From contig JAEUBA010000045.1 in assembly GCA_018257865.1 (NCBI GenBank), positions 1-64,000 of the forward strand: a stretch of 64,000 nt of DNA, read 5' to 3'. The DNA is from Stereocaulon alpinum. Lineage: Eukaryota > Ascomycota > Lecanoromycetes > Lecanorales > Stereocaulaceae. Below the pieces are notes generated by a model. That model was not told where the DNA came from, made no database searches, and was given only the letters and a program-made list of their open reading frames with translations. Shown piece after piece: positions 31,906-42,379 of the stretch (its first letter is position 1; every line of letters begins with the position of its first letter). A program made the position numbers and the translations under genes.

Positions 31906-32798
31906 TTACAAATCCTGCACCGGCGCATTCCCCTCCTTGGCCCCACTCCCATACTGTCGAACATGTTCCTTCCCCGCGCCCTTATCGGCCTCAAACATCT
32001 GCACCTCAGGACTATCCATATGCTTCATGACCTGATCGGCCTGCCATTTCTTGAAGCTGAAGCCTAGGCCTTCGTGGGAGTAGTCTTTGTCGTTTGCTTG
32101 GTCTTTGTGGTATTTGACGCGGAGGAAGTCTGTATTTAGGGAGTCTGGGTCCAGGGAGAGGGAGACGAGGGCGTTTATTGTTGCTGTTTTGGGGATTATT
32201 TTGAAGGTCCATGACTGTGAGGATTAGGCGGTGTTAGTGGAGATGGATGGTAAAGTCGATGAGTAGGGGGTAGGGAGGGATGGGGAGTGGGGAGTTAACG
32301 AACCTGTTCGTTGCGGAATTGGATTAGACCAGGCTCGTTCTTTACAATTTGGTATCGCTCGTTCTTGCTATCTTTGAATAACTTCGGCAATGCAAACCAT
32401 TGTCCGGCCATCTTATACCGATCATTCGCATATACGAATTGATCATCATAGACGCAGTCGGGTGTATACCGCTTGACCTTCTCGACTGTGGGTTTGCAGC
32501 TGTAGAGATCAATGATGTCGTTGACTAGGGCCTGTCGCGCTTTGTCGAGAGGGAGGGATTTGGAGGGGTCGGGGGTGTAGTCTTCTGAGGGGTGGGTTTG
32601 GCGGGGCTCGAAGTTCTCACCGGGCTTTGAGGCGGGGACTTCGGCGGTTTCGATGGAGGGGTTGGAGGCCATTTTTGGGATGTGAGTGGTGAATTGACGG
32701 TGCTGAAAGGTTGTTCGAGGTAGGTTTAGGAGGGGGATTGATGTCTTTGCAGTGGGGATGAAGAGGCGCTGATGGAGACGGATTTGGGAGGAAAGCAT
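31906..32798 (-). CDS. NTF2-like (SnoaL-type fold) protein with probable mitochondrial presequence
   Basis: Function unknown. Exons 32798-32304 and 32214-31906; 267 residues. The 89-bp phase-0 intron (GTTCGT..CACAG) joins QFRNEQ to SWTFKIIPKT. The first about 40 residues are Arg/Ser/Thr-rich without acidic residues, as in a mitochondrial targeting signal; a second in-frame ATG (MASNPSIETAE, residue 43) could give a cytosolic form. The core (ARQALVNDIIDLYSCKPTVE, then YTPDCVYDDQFVYANDRYKM and a paired-strand C-terminal half) resembles conserved fungal proteins of the NTF2-like superfamily, small alpha+beta cones. The C-terminus (GYSHEGLGFSFKKWQADQV-like region) is conserved in character in fungal homologues as I remember them. 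No catalytic residues can be named. Confidence 0.75.
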
Positions 32799-33427
32799 AT
32801 AGTAAATTGTTCAATCAGTCTGTAGGGAGCGGTGTTCTTATAATGACGAGTCCAAGAGAACGAAGCCGCAGTATGACAGCGGTAACGTAGGAGACGCGAG
32901 TACGAAAGAGAAATGTCATGACGGAAGCAAACACTACTGACGTAGTAGATCTAGATCTACATCTCCATACTCGGATCGCGGTCTATCATGAGAACCGCAT
33001 CTTAGAGCCTGCCAGGGTCTTGTCGCTAAGCTAACCGTCAGGAACTGACACATGGCATAGGGAGCTTTCGTAAAGTCGTATTCGTCATTCTCCGTACGGA
33101 CGTGTTCCCTCACGTGGAGATTTAGCTGCACGCCTGGAAAGCGACGACTGTGATAGCTTCATGAAGCTCGCCGTTTCCAGAGAAGCATGTATGGGCCATC
33201 ATCACAAAAATCTTGATATAGCATACTTTGATCGTTCCGTGCGCGAGATCATAAGTTGATAAGGGTAACTAAATCACGAGTAATGGTGATAAAAGAGGTT
33301 GCTAGCCCCGGCCATGTTGGCGACATTGCCGCTCTGTCCGACTGGACTTCAGCCACACATTTGGAACACATATGCTAACTTGAGTTGTTTTTAATATAGA
33401 TTGTCATAAGGTCAAACCCATCAATAT
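32799..33427. other. intergenic, no gene recognised
   Basis: Promoter side of the NTF2-like gene and 5' flank of the tRNA. Nothing else recognised. Confidence 0.4.
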
Positions 33428-33499
33428 GCCCCTATAGCTCAGGGGTAGAGCGTTGCACTTGTAATGCAAAGGCCGATAGTTCAAATCTGTCTGGGGGCA
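33428..33499 (+). tRNA. tRNA-Thr (anticodon TGT), intronless
   Basis: A 72-nt cloverleaf. Acceptor GCCCCTA pairs with TGGGGGC (one G-T), discriminator A. D-arm GCTC..GAGC; anticodon stem TTGCA/TGCAA around loop CTTGTAA, giving anticodon TGT, which reads ACA (Thr). T-arm GATAG/CTGTC around TTCAAAT. No intron and no encoded CCA. A run of five T at 33514-33518, 15 nt downstream, is a good RNA polymerase III terminator. Confidence 0.95.
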
Positions 33500-33513
33500 T
33501 TCGGAGTGATTGC

Positions 33514-33518
33514 TTTTT
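33514..33518 (+). terminator. Pol III terminator of tRNA-Thr
   Basis: TTTTT 15 nt after the mature tRNA end, the usual RNA polymerase III stop signal. Confidence 0.75.
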
Positions 33519-34218
33519 GCTAATTGATACTTCTAGATTGGTAAACCTTTTTTATTGGTATCATACAAATTACTCAGTTGAGTGTGATTAGCCTAAGACT
33601 CTGGGGAACAACCCGCTGGAACAAGGGCTTGGCAGAGGTTGACCATTTGTCGGCCGGAAAATCCATGATAATTTGTATTCTACATCCTTGTATGTACCAT
33701 ATTGGAGACATACCTCTAGCAAGAGGTATGTTTTGTGTCCTTCGAGATTTACTGTTGTCAGCGGATGTAGGTCAATCAACGACGTTGTCGTTGAGAGGTA
33801 TACTGAATGAGATCGTTTGACAGCTTAAGAATATGTTCATATTGCAGCTTATAGGCTTTAGGTCATGTCTGTCGTCTCCACTATTGCCAAAAGGCTCAGC
33901 AATATTCAAGATCCCGAGCCTGCACCTGTTGCATCCTGGAAACCTCAATAGGAAATAGGGTCCCCCTTCGTCCAGCGATAGCAGGGATCTTGCTTCCAAG
34001 ACTATCCTCGAAGCTTGCCGGCTTTGCTACGCACGCTCTCTCATGGAATCGACACCCTATATCGAGAGGTCGCATGTGAATTCACTGTCCCTCCCTTCAA
34101 TGGAGCTGGACGAGACCTATATGGGAAGGGGCCTGTGATTGGAGGCATCACTTCCTGACTCTTTGAAGTAGCTGAGCAGCGCGTGTTACTTTGTTTTAGA
34201 TTGCAGTGAAGTGGCTTA
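33519..34218. other. intergenic, no gene recognised
   Basis: 3' flanks of the tRNA and of PBS2. Short overlapping open frames on both strands (33578-33999) carry no recognisable text. Confidence 0.4.
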
Positions 34219-36293
34219 TCAGGCCTCAGCAGTGGCCAGAGAGGGGCTCGGAAGGCTGTCCAGAGGCGCAGCGTGGAGCGCTGGCTTTGCCTTCTTTCCC
34301 ATGGTACCGTTACGTTTCCGCTCCATGGCCTCTCTGACCCACTCTGCAACCTCTTCGTCGACGACACCAGGAGCAGCAGCCCCATCATTTGTAGCCTCTT
34401 CATCGGCGTCCTCATCTTCCTCAGTGATCGTTGCAGGCTTCAATAATGGAGCCAACCAACGGTGCGCCAAAAGCATTGCATAGGTAGGTCGTAGCTTCGG
34501 GATCTTATTCAGGGCACCACTTACGAACTCCCTGGCTGCCTCTGAGAATTTGTCAGCTGGCAGGTCAGGCGGGTCACCATCCACGATAGCCTGTTCCTGT
34601 CAGCTCACTGTCATAAGCAGAATATAGACGTTAAACTCACACTCAATTGGCTGAAAATGTTATCGTAGGTCTCGGGGGGGTAGGGATATTGCCCCAGAGC
34701 ACATTCGATGATGGTCAATCCCAGACTCCAGATATCACTTTGCACACTGTACGTCCCTCCACCTGGGTTCGCGCCTGCTTGGGCAACACCACCGCCTGAA
34801 ATTCGTTCTGGCGCCATGTAGCTCTGGCATCCAATGTTTGTTTTCGCTATGCTGGCGACCAGGTTGCCACTAACCCCGAAGTCACAGATTTTAACCTGAC
34901 CACGGGTATTGACTAATATGTTTGTTGGCTTCACATCACGGTGTATAATATTATGATCATCCTTCAGCGACTTCAGACCCATCACTGTTGCTAGTGTAAT
35001 CTTTCGAAGAACGCCCTCTGGCACGCCATCTCCATAGAGTTTGTCAATTGAGCCACCGTCCATGTACTCCATGCAAATGTAGACGGCCCCTTCTTGGAAG
35101 AAGGCACCGTAGAAGTCGACAATGAAAGGTGATACGCAACGATGTAATATGTCCAGTTCCATTATGATGGCAGCAAACTTAGCCTCGTCCAGCTCCAGGC
35201 GGATCTCTTTCATTGCCATTACTATGCCAGTCGTTTTCCCAGCGGTAGCCGACAGAGGCGAGTTGTCTTCGGACCCGTCTTCAGTTCTGGTCACTGGGGA
35301 TGCTGCCATGGACGGCAACGGCCGATTGCCCGCTAAACCTTGGCCTGGCCTGCGCATTTGAGGCCGGCTATGCCGTACCCTGTAGACTGTCCCATAATTA
35401 CCTTTCCCAAGCTCTTCCAAATTATCCACCTCGTCCAGCGAGATGCTGAAGCTCGAGCCGCTTGAGAAATCAATACCTTTGCCGTGTATTGTAGCTTTGC
35501 CCTTGAACTTCAATGTGCCAGTCTTCGTATCAACGTATTCCGAGAATTTACTGAAGCCTGTGTCCGAAGATGCCCCACCACTTGGAATTTGGCCAGGTGC
35601 TGCCGCTCCATCGGTAGCATTCGGACCTAGTATTGGTGAAGGTGCTCCAGTTGCATCTGAAAGCTTCATGCCTTTATTGAGACCTCTCTTCGCCGCCAAT
35701 CCTCCCATTTTCGGGGTTATTTTTACACCAGGCACAGCAGGCGCAGAATTGTGAAAGCTTGGTGCTTGAGGCCGGTTGCCAGTGCGGAGTCTCCCGCCGG
35801 CGGGTCCGCCGACAAGAGGCCCTACCGGAGGGCTTACCATGCCAGACGGGGCTACGCCTCCAGTCGTGGCCCCAGTTGAAGCAAGAGCGTTGGTTGTAGG
35901 GACTTGAATAGTGGAAACTGACTGGCCACCAGCGTTTAAAGGCATTCGAAGACTCTGTTGTGGAGGCGCGCCTTGTCTTGACAAATGGAAAGCCTTCATT
36001 TTTGCCTGCATATCTTGAGGGAGTTGACTACCGCGCGAGCTGCCAAGAGCCGCTTGTGGGAGATTGGGTCTTCGAGCAGCGTTGACGTTTCCGAGGGGAG
36101 TCGAGGAGCTGGTCATGTTTGCTGCCGGCTGAGAGTCGTTCAAGCGTAACGAGGGTAACCGTGGTACTTGTGAATTAGGTGGAGACTGTGCAGCAAAGTC
36201 TTCGACTTGCGAAACTTGAGCATCGGAATGGATCGTTTCGAGAGAGGTGGGGACATCTGGAGGTGGAACCGACGAGGCCGGGGAAGAGCTCAT
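34219..36293 (-). CDS. PBS2: MAP kinase kinase of the HOG stress pathway (PBS2-like)
   Basis: Dual-specificity kinase that phosphorylates the Hog1/SakA-type MAPK under osmotic and other stress. Exons 36293-34641 and 34590-34219; 674 residues. The 50-bp phase-0 intron (GTGAGT..AACAG) joins DNIFSQLS to AIVDGDPPDLP. Residues 1 to about 275 are Ser/Pro/Gly-rich and disordered-looking. The kinase domain starts LEELGKGNYGTVYRV; it contains MAMKEIRLELDEAKFAAI, catalytic HRDVKPTNIL, DFG in CDFGVSGNL, and an activation loop SIAKTNIG with Ser and Thr in the S-x-x-x-T spacing of MAPKKs. The text MDGGSIDKLYGDGVPEGVLR and the FSEAAREFV region point to Pbs2 rather than Ste7 or Mkk1/2 types. An insert of about 40 residues lies between the glycine loop and the AMKEI lysine. 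I do not see the Sho1-binding KPLPPLP-like motif of yeast. Confidence 0.92.
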
Positions 36294-37327
36294 AGCAGCG
36301 GGAGATAAGGAGCAGAGAGATTAAGAGGCCTTGGGTGGGAGGAGGAGAGAATGGAGTGATTGAGAACAGTACTTCCTAGCAGCATAGGTGGAAAGTATAG
36401 AAGTTGAGGGTTAGAGGGTGAAGAGTGAAGTAATAGGCGTGGTCAATAACGATCTACGGTACATGTCACAAAAGCATGGCAGACGGACAGAAATCAATGC
36501 TGCAGTGGCTGAAGCACTCGGAAAGTTTCCGCGCCCACAACAACGAAAACACAAGGGCGCATCAATATTTCGTATCGTCAGTATTTCATGCGTAATATAA
36601 GTATAACAGGTAATCAGTGTTGCGTGTTTCCTGCATCCAACATGTAAGGGGCGTAACGTCGGTTGTGAGCAAGCCGCGGTGACGTGATTTGTGCGTTGCA
36701 GCCCTGCCGTCGGGTGTCTTGGTAGCGAGTGACTATCGATAAGACGTCCAGAACACTCTCCGGTTTTCGATTTTACGTACTTCTCATTTTACGTACTACT
36801 CCGTCCCTTCGGGAGTGTGCCCAAGCCCGACATGGAGATATAAGACTCCTCTTGTTCCCAGATTTGACCACCTGTAGTTCTGGGATACCTGTTCTGCTCT
36901 GCTCTGCTAATTCATTGAAGAGTGAGAGGCATTAAATTACAGCCAATAACTAACTAGGCCGAATTCCAAGTTTTATCAGCGATCTTGGCGCTGCTAGTTC
37001 TTTTCGATTAAACGTTGGCCGGTGCGACAACAAGCGCCGCAATATTATTATTGATCCGGTTCTTGCGCTTTCGGCTGCTTCGGGGTGCGAAACCTAAGGT
37101 ACCAGAGCTTTGCCTGCTGACGACGACGACTTTGCTCGTCCTTCCTTCTTGTGTCCACAGTCTTTTCCATTATTCTATTGCGGAGGGTGGAAAGATATCT
37201 GATGCTCCGATCCGCCAATGAGCCGACTAGGTTTCTGAGAGAGAGGTTATAAGACTTTTGCTTACGGAAAGGAGTAAATGCAGTGTCAGTACCACCAACC
37301 TCTCAAGGCTTTTCGACAACCCTCGCC
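36294..37327. promoter_or_regulatory. 1 kb divergent upstream region PBS2 / AEC carrier
   Basis: Shared 5' region of two divergent genes. An AGGGG pentamer (stress-response-element-like) occurs at about 36647; one copy is expected by chance, so weight is low. Pyrimidine-rich leader segments near both starts. No other gene recognised. Confidence 0.4.
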
Positions 37328-39233
37328 ATGCCTTTCTTTACCAATCCGACCTCATTCCGCAATGCCAACCTCATGGCCCCCTTGTCGTTAACAGGAGCAC
37401 CCGCTGGCGGCGGCCTCTTCTCTCAGTCTCCCCGGGCCCAGGCTCAGATGGCCAGACCACTTCCTCCGCACGCCTCACATCCCGCCCTTCCCCACCTGAC
37501 ATTGCTTGTCTTCGAAGCAGTCCTGGAGGTGGTATGCGTCAGCTTGCCGGGCTACATAGTGGCTAAATCCGGCATGTTTACAGCGGAAATGCAAAAGTTT
37601 ACTGCTAACCTCAACGTTGCTGTCTTCACTCCATGCCTTAGTACGTTTCTTCCTACAATGTTACTTCTTAAAACTGATATGTCGACCAGTCTTCACTAAG
37701 CTAGCGTCTCAATTGACCACTGACAAGCTCGTGGACCTCGCCATCATACCAGTCATCTTCATAGTCCAGACTTTGGTCTCTTTTCTCGTTTCGCTCCTTG
37801 TTTCCAAGGCCTTTGGCTTCTCAAAGAGACCTCGCAATTTTGTGATCGCTATGGGGGTAAGGTATCCAGCCACCCATCGAGATTGAGTCATACTTACATT
37901 GTACCAGGTCTTTGGCAATTCAAACTCGCTACCTATTTCTCTTGTGTTATCGCTTTCGCAGACCATCAAAGGTTTGCATTGGGACAAGGTGCCAGGGGAC
38001 AATGATGACGAGGTCGCTGCCCGTGGTATACTTTACCTCCTCATATTCCAACAGCTCGGTCAGCTAGTCAGATGGAGCTGGGGCTACAATGTGCTCCTTG
38101 CACCCGCGGACAAGGTCGATGGCACTGAAGAGCATGCCCATTCACGCCTCGAGGATGGTCAAGCCGATAGTGAACCTCTTCTGAGAGACACGTCAGCAGA
38201 AGAAGAAAGAGATGACCAGATTGGAAGTGGCTCTGATGACACTAAGGTAGAGGACAGGGCGCGAGGGAAGCAGAGTGCCATGAGCTCTCAATTTGGATCA
38301 GATTTTCAATCTGGCGAGCAGACACCTATTACAAATAGCCAGCATGCTTCCTCGGTCTCTACCAGCTCATCTGATGATGACACTAGAAAGCCTGGGCCTC
38401 CTCCCGACCTTCTTCCAACACCGGCAAATGGCAATGTAAAGCCTTCCAGCCATGGCGGCCACCTACTGTCATTCCCATCAACCACCGAACCGGTTAAGGA
38501 AGATTTTCCTGCAGGTCTACGAGGAATCCCAGCTAGGTGCAGAAGCGCAGTACGGAAGACTATGAAGGCTGTGTTTATGCTCGTCTCAGAAATGTCTAAG
38601 AGCGCTTTCGGGGCTTTGCCAGGCCCATTGCAGAGAGGGGTGACCAAGACTGGATCGGCATTCAGCAGGTTCTTCCTTGGCGTCTGGTCATTCATGAATC
38701 CTCCGCTCTGGGCCATGCTGGTCGCGATCGTTGTGGCCTCGATACCGGCTCTTCAACGATTGTTGTTCACCGACGGCAGTTTCGTCAAGAACTCTGTCAC
38801 CAGTGCAATAAAGCAAAGCGGCGGCGTGGCTGTGCCTTTGATATTAGTTGTACTTGGAGGCAACTTAGCCCGCAACACACTTCCACAAGATCCAGGACAT
38901 ACCAAAGAAGATGACAAGCAGGAAACCAAGCTTCTCATCGCCTCGTTGATCAGCCGGATGCTACTGCCGACCATCATCATGGCCCCTCTGTTAGCTGTCA
39001 CAGCCAAGTATGTGCCAATCAGCATATTGGATGACCCAATCTTCGTCATTGTGTGCTTCCTGATCATTGGGGCGCCAAGCGCACTACAACTTGCGCAGAT
39101 CTGCCAGATCAACAATGTCTACATGGGGACTATGTCTAGGCTTCTCTTCCAAAGCTATGTGGTCTGGATACTGCCCTCAACACTCGTCCTCGTGATGTGC
39201 GCATTAGAGGTTGTCGAATGGGCCCAGCGGTAA
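37328..39233 (+). CDS. auxin efflux carrier (AEC/PIN-like) family membrane transporter
   Basis: Predicted bile/arsenite/riboflavin-auxin-carrier-type transporter of the fungal AEC family, probably ER or plasma membrane; substrate unknown. Exons 37328-37640, 37690-37856, 37908-39233; 601 residues. Introns of 49 and 51 bp restore FTPCLIFTKLASQL and IAMGVFGNSNSLPISL. Layout: N-terminal bundle of about five helices (LTLLVFEAVLEVVCVSLPGY.., LAIIPVIFIVQTLVSFLVSLL, ISLVLSLSQT), a central hydrophilic Ser/Asp/Glu-rich loop of about 200 residues, and a C-terminal bundle (PPLWAMLVAIVVASIP, GGVAVPLILVVLGGNLA, the family-typical PILLAVTAKYV-like and GAPSALQLAQICQ text). I chose ATG 37328 (MPFFTNPTSF); the frame is open upstream but only with non-ATG starts. 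Confidence 0.9.
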
Positions 39234-39794
39234 TACGTAGATTAGTGCTATGTTGCACATGTCGAATACGTTGTGACGAATAGCTTGGCGTTGGCCGATA
39301 CATCTGGGGCCTCAAGGCTGGTGGCGAAATAGATGCGGCAACATGATTGCTGGCATAGCCTTGAAGGTTGCGCACCTATTGGTTTCCAGCTCTCGAAACA
39401 CCGAGCACGAGTCACGGGGCTACTCGGACACCGGCGGTCGGTCTCGTGTTCTAGAGGGATGGAGAATATATGTGGCTCGATCGTTTTCTTGTGATACCCA
39501 TTGCGAAGTAATAAACCCTGTAAATATCCTGATCAGTACATACAGTATAAAGAGATTTTGCGAAGCAACTTTTCCATGGTATGGTAATGCGGCTGCCCTC
39601 TAATTTATGATTGATATTTCCATAGCTACATACACCCAAAGTGAGGTGGCACTTTATGGAAATCGCGCTAAGACACGCATCACAATCAACGCGTTTTCCC
39701 CAGCCCCCACTATTCTATCCCCTCCTCCGTTCTCCGTTCCGCGTCATCCACATACCGCCATTGAGATCAAAACACAACCAGGGAGTGTAGCATC
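39234..39794. other. intergenic, no gene recognised
   Basis: 3' flank of the AEC gene and promoter of the Spd1/Dif1-like gene. Nothing else recognised. Confidence 0.4.
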
Positions 39795-40574
39795 ATGTCA
39801 TCAAACAAGCGATCTTTCAAACGGCCCTTCCAACCAAGTATAAGCTCTTACTTTGGCCAAACCAGGAATTCCGACTGCTCCCCAGCCACGGCTTCTCGGA
39901 ATTCCATCTTGAGCCCAATCCTCCCAAACACAGTCCAGTCTTCGCTACTCAACGTTGGGATGCGCGTCCGCAAGGCTGTTCCCGATGGTTATATGACTAG
40001 ACCTAAAACATTTTGCGGATTTCCAATGCCTTTTGATGGGTCCGCTTCTCAGTCAGAGCGTTCGACCCACCACAGCAGAAGTGCTTCGTCCGGACTCAGC
40101 GACCTGCTCCCATATTGCGGTACATTGAAAGTCGGCGGACATGCGATGCAACAAGTTGTGCCGGCTGAGGAAGACATTCCACCCTTGCAATTCGATCCCG
40201 ATGATTGGGGCTTTCCGTCGAGTCAAGAGTCAAATGCATCTACCATTTCTACCACCTGCATGGTCGCCACTCCCTCAATTCCGCTCCGCACCACGAACAG
40301 CAATAAACGCCGACGCGAAGATGCGGATGAGGAAGACCTCGATCTGGATTCACAGCCTGTATCTCCGCGCTCAAGACCTATCAGTCATACGCGCATGCCG
40401 AACCTGGATGAAGTACGGCCTATTGCCATTCCAAGATCGCGGAGGAAAACATTACAGACTGGCGAAGGGGAGATCAAAGAAAGCGAGATGATAGACGTTG
40501 GAGACTTTGGAGAGGCTGAGTTTTTTAGGCCTGATGCGTGGGGAGGTGGGTGGGAAATTCTTAGGCCAACGTGA
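39795..40574 (+). CDS. Spd1/Dif1-like ribonucleotide reductase regulator with PIP box
   Basis: Small intrinsically disordered protein resembling the Spd1/Dif1/Sml1 group, which restrains ribonucleotide reductase by binding or relocating its small subunit and is destroyed in S phase or after DNA damage. Single exon, 259 residues. The conserved heart is SLLNVGMRVRKAVPDGYMT (residues 50-68) and, further on, LLPYCGTLKVGGHAMQ (about 104-119). The N-terminus reads KRSFKRPFQPSISSYF: Q13-x-x-I16-x-x-Y19-F20 is a perfect PCNA-interacting (PIP) box. In fission yeast Spd1 is turned over through PCNA and CRL4-Cdt2, so the box fits a degron, although the TD pair of the best Cdt2 degrons is missing. The C-terminus is acidic with an RRKTLQTGEG basic patch. 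Family call by remembered motifs. Confidence 0.75.
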   Translation: MSSNKRSFKRPFQPSISSYFGQTRNSDCSPATASRNSILSPILPNTVQSSLLNVGMRVRKAVPDGYMTRPKTFCGFPMPFDGSASQSERSTHHSRSASSGLSDLLPYCGTLKVGGHAMQQVVPAEEDIPPLQFDPDDWGFPSSQESNASTISTTCMVATPSIPLRTTNSNKRRREDADEEDLDLDSQPVSPRSRPISHTRMPNLDEVRPIAIPRSRRKTLQTGEGEIKESEMIDVGDFGEAEFFRPDAWGGGWEILRPT

Positions 40575-42379
40575 TTCGCATTCGGACATAGGAAGAGAGA
40601 TTGTGAAGTTGCTTCAACACTTGACAAATGGAATGATACCCGGTATGGCGTTCGGGAGTAACACGACGTGAAGGGGCACGCCAATCTTGGCTTCGATGTG
40701 ATATTGATATTGGGCGTTTGAAACCTCAGAAGAGATGGATGATCTCTTGCTGAGTGCAAGACCGAAGACATGGTTCGCCTCTAGACTAAGTCGAGTTCAA
40801 GAAAAATCCCAGGGCTACACCAAAAGACTTGAAGAATGCTTCCTCGACCAGCCCTTGTACTATTATGTAATTATTGCACCATTTGTACCCCCACTGATCA
40901 GCGCCGAAGGAAATATCATGGTCTTGACGATCCCGGCTTCCATTCAGGCGCCCCTACGGCGCTTCTAGAACACTAACTCAGGCACAGCGAAATTCCTGAA
41001 TCCCATCGCGCTCAAAGTACACCAGTAGCACACAAGATCCTCAGTATACCCTAGAGACTATGGGACTGTACAGAGGGCGGGGGACCGCATGAAGGGTCCT
41101 AACATATGTAAGTGAAAGCATTCTAGCCGTGACAATAATAGCTTACTTGTACTAGGACAATAGTCTCCGCGGTTTCTAATTTCACACCAAAACCTGTACT
41201 TTCCCTTAAGGTCCAACTGTTTATCCTCAACCTAGAATTGATTTTTCTCTCAGGCTCTTCAGATATTTACCTTAGCTATAATTTATACTATTTCTGGGGG
41301 AGCCAGTTGTTGTTTATCCATATAGAGGAGGAGTATATAAAAGGAAAGTTCATGGAATTTTGCGGAGAAAGACAAGAATTCAACTTGATTTTATATTTGA
41401 GGTAATTCTACTCAAAGATAGGAGCCAATCAAGAAATCTATATTGGTAGAAAGTTACTTACAATAGATATATCATATCTAGGCTCATAGAAATTTTCAGC
41501 AAGAGTTTTGGTTGAGGATCAGGAATAGTACAAGTATGAAAAAGCACAGGTATTGGTGAGAAATTGCCCAAGCGCGGAAATGTTTGTCCTGTAGCTGTAA
41601 GTAGCGGAGGTTGTTCGGCTCCAGGGCCCCCATACCGGGGCTCGTCTGGGGTGCCACGGAATCGCTTTTTGCGCTTTTGAACCCCACAAGGCTGGGCCCT
41701 GGACAAGCGCCGGCAAGCGCTGTCGATCATCCATTGCGGCACCTGGAATTTGATATTGCACGGCGCTATGGCTTCGTCCCAGTCGCACCTGCCTAGACAG
41801 CTGCTGTTCTCCATCGTACGCAATTGGACACATCATCCCGGCATTCTCATTCATATGATATCTCATCGCATACCTCCAAGGCCAGCACCGTTAGTGTTAT
41901 GAACGGGATGGGGGACTGAAATCTCGCCGCCCCCAAATCTCACCAGTACGTCCCTATGAACCTATCATGATACCTTGATTGACTTGCACCGACCTCCACT
42001 TGGGACGCATGAAGCTGATATCTTGTGGCGAATGTCAGTAAGAGTGTCAGTGTGTCAACACTAATAGATATCGACCTCCTCGACTCATCTGCCCTACCTA
42101 CCTCTGCTGTGTAGCGAACGAATACGTCAATGTTCATATTGAAGTATTAGATTTTGGTGTGACCGGAAAGACTCAGGTAGTACAGGCACCGGCTTTGTCT
42201 TAGAACTACCGGGACAAACTTGGATCACTTTCTGCAGGGTTCAGCATATACATTCATTCAAATATTCGCCTTTCAGCTTACGGCTGTCTTTACTACAATA
42301 TTACCTAATAGCACCTCTGCTATCCTTGAAAATCTGTTCTGTGTCAAATCGTTCACAGCTCCATTAAATGGCATCTACA
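40575..42379. other. 1.8 kb intergenic region with GC-rich hairpin island
   Basis: Mostly AT-leaning DNA without a recognisable gene. A GTATATAAAAGG stretch at about 41333-41344 looks like a TATA box. A GC-rich island at 41590-41800 can fold into nested hairpins (see the separate entry). Overlapping minus-strand frames at 41458-41866 are open in several phases, an effect of composition. Confidence 0.45.
41621..41720. other. hairpin-capable GC-rich island, candidate structured RNA or MITE
   Basis: Outer inverted repeat CCAGGGCCC (41621-41629) and GGGCCCTGG (41694-41702), perfect over 9 bp; inner repeat TGGGGT (41647-41652) and ACCCCA (41681-41686), nested in the same order; a further AGCGC/GCGCT pair follows at about 41705-41719. 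Flanks are AT-leaning. Nested pairing is more than expected for random DNA of this length, but I cannot name an RNA family. Confidence 0.35.

Noticed and set aside
41458..41866. Three overlapping minus-strand open frames of 63-121 codons
   Set aside because: Openness in several phases at once follows from GC-rich composition; none shows family text or good starts.
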